From contig SVTP01000004.1 in the NCBI GenBank assembly GCA_015063725.1, forward strand, positions 1-64,000: a DNA stretch of 64,000 nt, written 5' to 3'. Numbering within the stretch: position 1 is the stretch's first letter; the number at the start of each line of letters is the position of its first letter. The notes below the pieces were generated by a model, which worked only from the letters and a program-made list of their open reading frames with translations, did no database searches and had not been told where the DNA came from. Positions 56,504 to 64,000 of this stretch are shown here, piece after piece. The stretch is from Oscillospiraceae bacterium. GTDB lineage: Bacteria; Bacillota; Clostridia; Oscillospirales; CAG-272. The position numbers and the translations under genes are program-made.

Positions 56504-59083
56504 GTGAAGAAAAAGATCACCATTGGTATTCTTGCGCACGTTGACGCAGGAAAAACAACGCTCTCGGAAGCGATGCTGTACTTGTGCGGCAAAATTCGTT
56601 CGATCGGTCGTGTGGATCACCGCAACACCTATCTTGACACCAACGCCGTAGAACGCGAGCGCGGCATTACTGTTTTTTCCAAGCAGGCGCGTTTTTCCAC
56701 CCCTGTGTGCGATTTTATCCTGCTTGACACCCCCGGGCACGTGGATTTTTCTGCCGAAGCCGAGCGCACGCTCACTCTGCTCGACTACGCCATTTTGGTG
56801 ATCAGTGCCGCCGACGGTGTGCAAAATCATACACGCACGCTCTGGCAACTGTTGGAATATTACCATGTTCCCACCTTTCTTTTTGTCAACAAAACCGATA
56901 TTTCCATCAAGCTTGCAGAGGAGATGGAAGAAGAACTGTCCCGCACGCTTTCCCCTCGCTGCGTGGCATTCTTTGAAGCGCAAAACGATAGTGAGCGAGA
57001 CGAAAAGCTGGCGATGGCAGACGAGGAATTTTTGGAAGCCTTTTCGGCAGGCGAAACCATTGCCGACGTGGAAATTGCCGCGGCAGTCGCCGAGCGCAGA
57101 CTATTCCCCACGCTGTTTGGCTCTGCCTTGCGGCTGACTGGCGTGGAGCATCTTTTGCACACGCTTGACCGCTTTACCCTCTCCCCTCTTTACGAAAATG
57201 CCGAATTTGGAGCACGTGTATACAAAATTGCGCGCGACGGCAACACACGCCTGACCTACCTCAAGGTGACGGGTGGGACGCTCCGTGCAAGAGACGAGAT
57301 CACCTATTTGAGTGCTGACGGTCAAACAATGCGTGAAAAGGTCAATCAGCTCCGCCTGTATTCGGGAGAAAAATTTGAGCAGGTCGACACCGCCTCGGTG
57401 GGGGAGATCTGCGCCGTGGTCGGACTTTCCGCTACCTATGCCGGTCTCGGTCTTGGATTTGAGCGCGATGCCGGACGCCCTGTATTGGAGCCGGTTCTTT
57501 CCTATCGCATCCTGCTCCCAAAAGAGTGTGATCCGATGCTGTACTTTCCAAAGCTCAAAGAGTTGGAAGAAGAAGAGCCTTCCCTGCACCTGTATTGGAA
57601 CAGTGAGCTTGGGCAAATTGAAGCGCGCCTGATGGGCGAGGTACAAATTGATTTGTTGCGCCGCCTGATCCACGATCGGTTCTCGATTGACTGCGAGCTG
57701 GATGCAGGCAGAATTCTTTACAAGGAGAAGCCTGCCGCACGCGCACTTGGCATTGGGCATTTTGAGCCCCTGCGTCACTATGCCGAGGTGCAGCTTCTAA
57801 TCGAGCCGCGCCCCGCAGGATCGGGACTTTCCTTCGACGTGCATTTGCCCCCCAATACGTTGGATTTGAACTGGCAACGCCTGATTCTTTTTAACCTATA
57901 TGAAAAAGTCCACCGCGGAACGCTCATCGGTGCCATTCTCACCGATGCCAAGATCACACTTGTTGCCGCACGCGCGCACCTGAAGCACACAGAGGGTGGC
58001 GATTTTCGTGAGGCGACCTTGCGCGCAGTCCGTCAGGGACTGATGCAGTCGGGTTGCGTTCTGCTCGAGCCTTTTTACAAATTCCGCATCGACCTCCCCT
58101 CCTCTTTTGTGGGCAGAGCTATGTCGGATCTGCAAATGCGGTTTGCTTCCTTTGAAGTGGAAAGTGCAACCAATGATAGAACCGTCATTACCGGTCGCGC
58201 CCCTGTTGCTACGCTACACGACTATCCTCGCGAGCTGATCTCCTACACGCGCGGTGAGGGACATATCGCTTGTACGTCCGACGGATACGAGCCCTGCCAC
58301 AATCAGAACGAGGTGGTTGCCGCCGTGGGTTACGATCCCGTTGCCGACCTAGAAAACACACCGCACTCTGTTTTTTGCGAGCACGGTGCAGGCGTTGTCA
58401 TCCCTTGGAACGAGGTGGAAGCCTACAAGCATCTGGATGTCAATCTCTCGCCCGCCGACACCGCCGAGCGCATTCTCCCCACCCCTCGAAAGCTTGCCAA
58501 CAAGTATCAGCTCAGCGAAGATGAGGTCGAAGCCCTGATGTTGCGCTCCTTTGGTCCTATCCGCCGCCGTCAGTATGGCGAAAAACGCGTCAATGCTGCC
58601 AAGGAAGAGACCAAACGCCCCCACAAAAAGCCCCAGCCGCAAAAGCACATGGTGATTGTGGATGGCTACAACGTGATTTGGGCTTGGGACTCCTTGCGTG
58701 AGGTTGCCGAGTTCAGCTTAGAAAAAGCACGAGAGACGTTGATGGACATTTTGAGCAACTACGTCGCTTTTACCAAAACCGAGCTGACACTCGTGTTTGA
58801 TGCCTATCTTGTTCCCGATGGGGCAGGATCCGAGATCACACACGATGGCTATCGCGTCGTTTACACCAAGGAAAATCAAACCGCCGATGCCTATATTGAA
58901 CGCATGATGCACGAGCTTGGTCCCAACTATAACATTCGTATGGTTTCGGGAGACAAGCTTTTGCAGTTCTCCGCGGTCCACTCCGGCATCTTGCGTGTTA
59001 CCGCCGCCGAGTTTGAAGCCGAGGTCACTGCCGTTGGCGAGGAGATCGCCGACTTTATTCAAAAGCTTGCTCAAAAGCAATAA
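56504..59083 (+). CDS. TetM/TetO-like translational GTPase fused to C-terminal YacP/Rae1-like NYN domain
   Basis: ITIGILAHVDAGKTTLSEAMLY, ERERGITVFSKQARF, LLDTPGHVDFSAEAERTL, VNKTDI; C-term HMVIVDGYNVIWAW, TLVFDAYLV, TADAYIERMM; GTG start with AAGGAAACAGG RBS. Confidence 0.92.
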   Translation: MKKKITIGILAHVDAGKTTLSEAMLYLCGKIRSIGRVDHRNTYLDTNAVERERGITVFSKQARFSTPVCDFILLDTPGHVDFSAEAERTLTLLDYAILVISAADGVQNHTRTLWQLLEYYHVPTFLFVNKTDISIKLAEEMEEELSRTLSPRCVAFFEAQNDSERDEKLAMADEEFLEAFSAGETIADVEIAAAVAERRLFPTLFGSALRLTGVEHLLHTLDRFTLSPLYENAEFGARVYKIARDGNTRLTYLKVTGGTLRARDEITYLSADGQTMREKVNQLRLYSGEKFEQVDTASVGEICAVVGLSATYAGLGLGFERDAGRPVLEPVLSYRILLPKECDPMLYFPKLKELEEEEPSLHLYWNSELGQIEARLMGEVQIDLLRRLIHDRFSIDCELDAGRILYKEKPAARALGIGHFEPLRHYAEVQLLIEPRPAGSGLSFDVHLPPNTLDLNWQRLILFNLYEKVHRGTLIGAILTDAKITLVAARAHLKHTEGGDFREATLRAVRQGLMQSGCVLLEPFYKFRIDLPSSFVGRAMSDLQMRFASFEVESATNDRTVITGRAPVATLHDYPRELISYTRGEGHIACTSDGYEPCHNQNEVVAAVGYDPVADLENTPHSVFCEHGAGVVIPWNEVEAYKHLDVNLSPADTAERILPTPRKLANKYQLSEDEVEALMLRSFGPIRRRQYGEKRVNAAKEETKRPHKKPQPQKHMVIVDGYNVIWAWDSLREVAEFSLEKARETLMDILSNYVAFTKTELTLVFDAYLVPDGAGSEITHDGYRVVYTKENQTADAYIERMMHELGPNYNIRMVSGDKLLQFSAVHSGILRVTAAEFEAEVTAVGEEIADFIQKLAQKQ

Positions 59084-59088
59084 AAATC

Positions 59089-59120
59089 GCACCCCGTATG
59101 CAAAAACGCATACGGGGTGC
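59089..59120 (+). terminator. Terminator of the fusion gene
   Basis: GCACCCCGTATGC-aaaaac-GCATACGGGGTGC then T-run. Confidence 0.75.
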
Positions 59121-59127
59121 TTCTTTT

Positions 59128-60840
59128 TTAGGATTGATCTGTTTGCTCAGGTTCAAAAACAACACTGTACCAGCTTGAGTATTGGTCCCAATTTTCTCCC
59201 TTTTCAACGGCATTCCATTCTTCACATGTACCTTGGTAGAAGATTTCCTTCAGACTGGAAATATCGGCAAACGCACGGGAGCCGATATATTTTACGCTGC
59301 GCGGAACAGTGACATAGGCGACCTTGCCGTAGTCATAAAAGAGCTTATCAATCAAGCCAACGGTGCCCTCTCTTAGAACGACGTGCGATGCCGAGCGGTC
59401 ACAGCTCACCGCCCAATTGCCAACGTAGCCAATGTCACCCTCTGTTTGGATCAGCTTGTCGCACCCCTCAAACGCGTTCTCACCAATGCGTCGGACGCTG
59501 TCGGGAATGTTCACCTCCTGCAAGGCACCACAGCCGGAGAACATGTTTTCCCCGATAACAGTGAGTCCCTCGGGCAGGGTGATGCGCTCCAGCGAAGAGC
59601 AATTTCCAAACACATAGTCGCCCATAACAACAACGCTATCGGGAATGCTCACACTCAAAAGCTTGTTACACTCACGGAATGCACCGTCTCTGATTTGGGT
59701 AACACCCGACGGAATGATCACGCTTTCCAAACGGTAGCAGTAGGCAAACGTACCAATTTCAATACGCATCAGCCTCTTTGGCAATGTGATGCTTTTGAGC
59801 GAGCCGCAAAAGGAAAATGCATGCTCGCCAATGCTTGTAACAGAGGGTGGAATATGGATTTCCTTGAGCTGTGAGCAATCGTAAAATGCCATCTCCCCAA
59901 TGCTTCTCAGGCTATCGGGGAGCGAAACGCTCTCCAAAAGCCAACAATCCTGGAAGGTATAGGGCGCGATGGCTTGGATACCCTCGGACAGGATAACGCG
60001 GCGCAAAGCATAGCACCCCTCAAAAGCGCGCTTGCCGATTTTAGCGCTTGCGGGGATGGTGATCTCTTTGAGGGAATCACAATCGGAAAACGCCGTGTCG
60101 CCAATGACCAAAAGCCCCTCGGGGAGTGTGATGCTCACAAGTGAGGAGCCTCGGAACGCATACTCGCCAATTTCGGTAACGGTTTCGGGGAGCGTGATGC
60201 TATTCAACTGCTCGCAAGCGTTGAACGCCCCCTTCATAACAGAGGTAACATGATAGCCGCAAAAGTTTTCGGGCACGATAATTTCGTCATCGGTGCAGTT
60301 ACCGATGCCTGCCACCGCAAAGGTCTTTCCGTCGGGGTTGATGGCGTATGCCAATCCCAACGAGCCGGTGGCTGGGATGAGCTCCTCATCCAGCTTTGCA
60401 CCGCAACGGTTGCAGAACTGACATTTGAGCCCGGGCTCCCTTTGGGTGGGATCGTCGGGGGTGGGGAGCTTGATGGTGGGCTCCTTTTCGATTACCCAAG
60501 CGCCTGCAAAATGCGGCAGGAGCGCGATGGGTTGCGTTTCCTTTTCGCCGCAAGCGCAAAGACGTGTCTGTTCGCCATACTCGGAGCAGCTGGCTTCCCT
60601 TGTGATCCTCCATTCTCCAAAAACGTGTGTGTGGAATGGCGATCCGCCATTTGGATCTTCCGTTCCTCTTTGCCAGAATACAATACCAAGAGCTGCCGCG
60701 ACTACAAGGCAGAAGCACGCAGCAATCGCGCCCCATTTTGCCCACGTACGCAAAGGTGAGCTCCTTTTTTGAGGAGCTGCATCCAGAATCCAAGCGGGAT
60801 CAATATCGCGCAAGGCGTCAAAAATATTCTTATCGTTCAT
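59128..60840 (-). CDS. TM-anchored BspA-like LRR protein with short cytoplasmic N-terminus, partner of ECF sigma (copy 1)
   Basis: NIFDALRDIDPAWILDAAPQ...WAKWGAIAACFCLVVAAALGIVFW then Cys-rich module and LRR_5 repeats; starts at the sigma stop codon. Confidence 0.85.
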   Translation of the reverse strand: MNDKNIFDALRDIDPAWILDAAPQKRSSPLRTWAKWGAIAACFCLVVAAALGIVFWQRGTEDPNGGSPFHTHVFGEWRITREASCSEYGEQTRLCACGEKETQPIALLPHFAGAWVIEKEPTIKLPTPDDPTQREPGLKCQFCNRCGAKLDEELIPATGSLGLAYAINPDGKTFAVAGIGNCTDDEIIVPENFCGYHVTSVMKGAFNACEQLNSITLPETVTEIGEYAFRGSSLVSITLPEGLLVIGDTAFSDCDSLKEITIPASAKIGKRAFEGCYALRRVILSEGIQAIAPYTFQDCWLLESVSLPDSLRSIGEMAFYDCSQLKEIHIPPSVTSIGEHAFSFCGSLKSITLPKRLMRIEIGTFAYCYRLESVIIPSGVTQIRDGAFRECNKLLSVSIPDSVVVMGDYVFGNCSSLERITLPEGLTVIGENMFSGCGALQEVNIPDSVRRIGENAFEGCDKLIQTEGDIGYVGNWAVSCDRSASHVVLREGTVGLIDKLFYDYGKVAYVTVPRSVKYIGSRAFADISSLKEIFYQGTCEEWNAVEKGENWDQYSSWYSVVFEPEQTDQS

Positions 60841-60842
60841 TC

Positions 60843-61400
60843 TCAAAGCCCCTCCTTTTCCAAAAACGCTTTCAGCTTTAGGCGCGTGCGCAGCATCAGC
60901 ATTGCCACACTGCTCTCCTTCATGCCAAACTCCTCGGCGATCTCCGCCACGGGGGTAACGTACCAGTAGCGGCGCACAAATATCGTTCTGGTCCTCTCGG
61001 GCAAAGCTTTCAAAAACCGCCCGAGGGCATCGCGCAAAGCGACACTGTATCCGATGTCCTCACCCTCATCGTTTGAGGGGATACACTCGGAAAGCTCGTG
61101 CAGAACTGCGGGCAGCTGACCGCCACCGCGCTTGGCTGCCGTTTTGGTATCATAGCGATCCAGCGCCAAACGGTTGCTGATCTTACCCACGTATCCCTTG
61201 AGCGGATCGGGGCGATTTGGTGGAACGGTGTTCCAGGTTTTGAGATATGTATCGTTTACGATCTCTTCGGCATCCTCGTTGTCAGCCAAGATCTGATAGG
61301 CGATATAATGACAATATCGCCCGTATTTCTTGTCTGTCTCGATAATTGCACGCTCGGATCGCGCCCAATACAGATCCACGATCTGCTTATCATCTAACAT
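60843..61400 (-). CDS. ECF-type RNA polymerase sigma factor (copy 1)
   Basis: IAYQILADNEDAEEIVNDTYLKTWNTVPPNRPDPLKGYVGKISNRLALDRY; region 4 RTRTIFVRRYWYVTPVAEIAEEFGMKESSVAMLMLRTRLKLKAFL. Confidence 0.92.
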   Translation of the reverse strand: MLDDKQIVDLYWARSERAIIETDKKYGRYCHYIAYQILADNEDAEEIVNDTYLKTWNTVPPNRPDPLKGYVGKISNRLALDRYDTKTAAKRGGGQLPAVLHELSECIPSNDEGEDIGYSVALRDALGRFLKALPERTRTIFVRRYWYVTPVAEIAEEFGMKESSVAMLMLRTRLKLKAFLEKEGL

Positions 61401-61535
61401 TTGTACCTCTCCTTTTGGGCAGAAAATTTCCCTTTCAAAAAAATAGACGGAAAAGATGCTGCCCACATCACACAAAGATCAAAAAATAATTTATTTTATT
61501 ATAGCACACTTTTGACCTCTTGCATAGAGCAAAAC

Positions 61536-61568
61536 GGGCAAACACCACAATTTGGATGGTGTTTGCCC
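61536..61568. terminator. Terminator between the two sigma/LRR modules
   Basis: GGGCAAACACCA...TGGTGTTTGCCC. Confidence 0.65.
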
Positions 61569-61600
61569 ACAAAAGGATTTGCTCGTTCTTTGAAAATGCT

Positions 61601-63292
61601 TTAATGCGTAAAAAGGATTTCGAATTGCTTGGAGCCTTCTGCCCAATCCGCGGCTTTTTCAACAGACTCCCACTCTGTCTCACTACCTGCAAAAAGAATG
61701 GTCTCCAAATATCTTGCGGAAGCAAAGGCATACTTGTTGATATACTTCAGGGTGCTCGGGAGTGTAACGCGAATATACTCCCCATGGGTATAAAATGCGG
61801 AATCGGCAATGCCTACTGTTCCCTCTCGCACTGCAATCTCGTCCAGGTCTTTTTCGGCGGCGATTGCCCAATTTCCAACGTATCCAACACCGTTTTCCAC
61901 CTGTATCAAAGCATCGCATCCGTCGAAGGCGCTTCTCCCTACCCAACGAACGCTATCGGGAATATTGATGTTGTTCAGCTTTTCGCAATTCATAAACGCC
62001 AGCTCCTCGATGACCTCAAGCCCCTCGGGGAAAACCACGCTCTCCAGATTTTGGCAATTGATAAACGCACTGGGACCGATTTCGGTAACGCCCGTTGGAA
62101 TTTCAATTTTTGTCAGTGCCAGGCACTGATAGAACGCACCTCTTTCAATCCGCATCACGTTTTGCGGAAGGATGACATTCTCAAGTCGGAAACAATCGCT
62201 GAAGGTATATTCCTCGATGCGTTGTACCAATGGCGGCAATACGATCTCTGTCAAGGACCGACACTCACTGAATGCTCTTTTTCCAATAGCGGTAACACTT
62301 TGGGGAATGACGATCTCCTGCAATGACGTGCAATTTTCAAAAGCAAAATCACCAATGCTTTCCAAGCCCTCTGGAAGAGAGATCGTTTTCAAATTCAAGC
62401 AGCTTGCAAAGAGACCGTCCTCAATTTTTTTCAGGCTGTCGGGCAGGATGATGTTTTTCAATTCATAACATCCCTCAAATGCACTTTTTCCAATATTGAT
62501 TACGCTTTGCGGAACAGAAATGCTCTCAAGGTTTTGGCAATACCAAAACGCCTTTTCTCCAATTTGCAGCAAGCCCTCGGGCAGTGCAATGCTGACAAGC
62601 TCCTGACAAAAGGCAAATGCCTGATTGCCAATGGAAGTGATGGTATCGGGGAGCGTTACACTTTTGACGGTTTTGCAGTTCATAAATGCGCCGTCACCGA
62701 TTGTTGTAACGTGATAACCGCAAAAGTTTTCGGGCACGATAATTTCCTCATCGGTGCAGTTGCCAATGCCTGCCACCATAAAGGTTTTTCCGTCGGGATT
62801 GACGGCATACGCCAAGCCGAGCGAGCCCGTGGCAGGAATGAGCTCTTCGCCAAGCTTTGCACCGCAGTGCGAGCAGAACTGACACATTACCCCCGCTTCC
62901 CTCTCGCTTGGATCACTCGGCGTGGGGAGCTTGATGGTAGGCTCCTTTTCGATCACCCACGCACCTGCAAAATGCGGCAGGAGTGCGATGGGTTGTGTCT
63001 CACGCTCACCGCAGGCGCAAAGACGTGTTTCCTCACCATACTCGGAGCAGCTGGCTTCCTTGGTGATCGTCCATTCGCCAAAAACGTGTGTATGGAGCGG
63101 CGGTTCACCATTGGGATCCTTCGCTTGCCAAAACAAAATGCCGAGGGCTGCCGCCGCAACCAGACAAAGGCACGCCGCAAGTGTACCCCATTTCACCCAT
63201 GCGCGCGACGGACTTTTTGCTGTGGGATCTGCATCCAAAATGTATTTGGCATCAATGCCGCGCAAGGCTTCAAATATCTGCTTGCCATTCAT
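61601..63292 (-). CDS. TM-anchored BspA-like LRR protein, partner of ECF sigma (copy 2)
   Basis: QIFEALRGIDAKYILDADPT...WVKWGTLAACLCLVAAAALGILFW; LRR_5 repeats. Confidence 0.85.
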   Translation of the reverse strand: MNGKQIFEALRGIDAKYILDADPTAKSPSRAWVKWGTLAACLCLVAAAALGILFWQAKDPNGEPPLHTHVFGEWTITKEASCSEYGEETRLCACGERETQPIALLPHFAGAWVIEKEPTIKLPTPSDPSEREAGVMCQFCSHCGAKLGEELIPATGSLGLAYAVNPDGKTFMVAGIGNCTDEEIIVPENFCGYHVTTIGDGAFMNCKTVKSVTLPDTITSIGNQAFAFCQELVSIALPEGLLQIGEKAFWYCQNLESISVPQSVINIGKSAFEGCYELKNIILPDSLKKIEDGLFASCLNLKTISLPEGLESIGDFAFENCTSLQEIVIPQSVTAIGKRAFSECRSLTEIVLPPLVQRIEEYTFSDCFRLENVILPQNVMRIERGAFYQCLALTKIEIPTGVTEIGPSAFINCQNLESVVFPEGLEVIEELAFMNCEKLNNINIPDSVRWVGRSAFDGCDALIQVENGVGYVGNWAIAAEKDLDEIAVREGTVGIADSAFYTHGEYIRVTLPSTLKYINKYAFASARYLETILFAGSETEWESVEKAADWAEGSKQFEILFTH

Positions 63293-63852
63293 TTTACAAA
63301 CCCCTCCTTTCTCAAAAAGTCCCGCAGCTTTTGCCGTGTGCGGAACATCAGCATAGCAACGTTGTTCTCCTTCATGCCGTATTGCTTGGCAATTTCGGAA
63401 ATAGAGGCGGCATACCAATAACGGTGCACAAAAATATTTCTGGTGCGCCGAGGCAGGGAGCGCAAAAAGCGGTTCAGCGCATCCTGCAGGGCAACCATCT
63501 CGCCAATATCTGCACTCTCCTCTTCATCTGCAACACACTCATCCAATTCGTGATAGAGCAAAATCAGTTTTCCGCCACCCCGTTTTTCGGTCTTTTTGGC
63601 ATTGTAACGATCCAGTGCCAACTGATTGCTGATCATCCCCACGTATCCCTTAAGCGGATCGGGGCGATTTGGCGGAACGGTGTTCCAGGTTTTGAGATAT
63701 GTATCGTTTACGATCTCCTCGGCGTCCTCGTTGTCAGCCAATATCTGATAGGCGATATAATGGCAGTATCGCCCGTATTTCTTGTCTGTTTCGGTGATCG
63801 CCCTCTCGGATCGCGCCCAATACAGATCCACGATCTGTTTGTCATCCAACAT
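63289..63852 (-). CDS. ECF-type RNA polymerase sigma factor (copy 2)
   Basis: MLDDKQIVDLYWARSERAITETDKKYGRYCHYIAYQILADNEDAEEIVNDTYLKTWN; 4-nt overlap with LRR gene. Confidence 0.93.
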   Translation of the reverse strand: MLDDKQIVDLYWARSERAITETDKKYGRYCHYIAYQILADNEDAEEIVNDTYLKTWNTVPPNRPDPLKGYVGMISNQLALDRYNAKKTEKRGGGKLILLYHELDECVADEEESADIGEMVALQDALNRFLRSLPRRTRNIFVHRYWYAASISEIAKQYGMKENNVAMLMFRTRQKLRDFLRKEGFVK

Positions 63853-64000
63853 TTTGTACTTCTCCTTTTCGGCAGGATTTTTCTCTCATAGTAATAAACG
63901 AGAAAAATGCCGCCTGCATTACGCAAATAACAAAAATATATTCCCTTTTATTATAGCATATTTTTTGAGTTTTGTATAGACAAAACGGCTGTCTCCCAAA

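Noticed and set aside
56504-59083. Straight call as a tet(M) tetracycline-resistance gene
   Set aside because: Overall similarity is to the TetM-like family, but the NYN fusion, lack of an attenuation leader and absence of mobile context make an acquired resistance determinant unlikely.

Overview
The window is a gene-dense chromosomal segment whose gene content and style fit an uncultured Clostridia-type Firmicute (inference from SpoVG, a YhaN-like SbcC, FliB, ECF sigma/LRR pairs and InlB-repeat proteins). I call about 47 CDS, tRNA-Trp(CCA), tRNA-Pro(CGG) and a probable 6S-like RNA. I see no CRISPR array, rRNA, prophage or intact transposase gene. Housekeeping genes include murC, spoVG, hemW, pyk, sbcD/sbcC-like, a Nudix hydrolase, a MATE transporter and a HAD hydrolase. 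Accessory content includes (i) a Gld-like ABC exporter locus with two GldG-like paralogues and a protein carrying an InlB repeat on the predicted cytoplasmic side; (ii) an operon in which a YwaF/TIGR02206-like multi-TM domain is fused to an ABC ATPase, coupled to a permease, a small anchored protein and an Ig-like lipoprotein; (iii) a TetM-like translational GTPase fused to a YacP/Rae1-like NYN nuclease domain; and (iv) a duplicated module of ECF sigma factor plus TM-anchored LRR protein. Several intergenic repeats stand out: a perfect 30-bp inverted repeat that swallows the 3' end of tRNA-Trp, a 135-bp tandemly duplicated MITE-like unit, a 27-bp inverted pair with a diverged third copy, and a dispersed ~170-bp element. 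All calls come from reading sequence and the ORF track; no searches were run.
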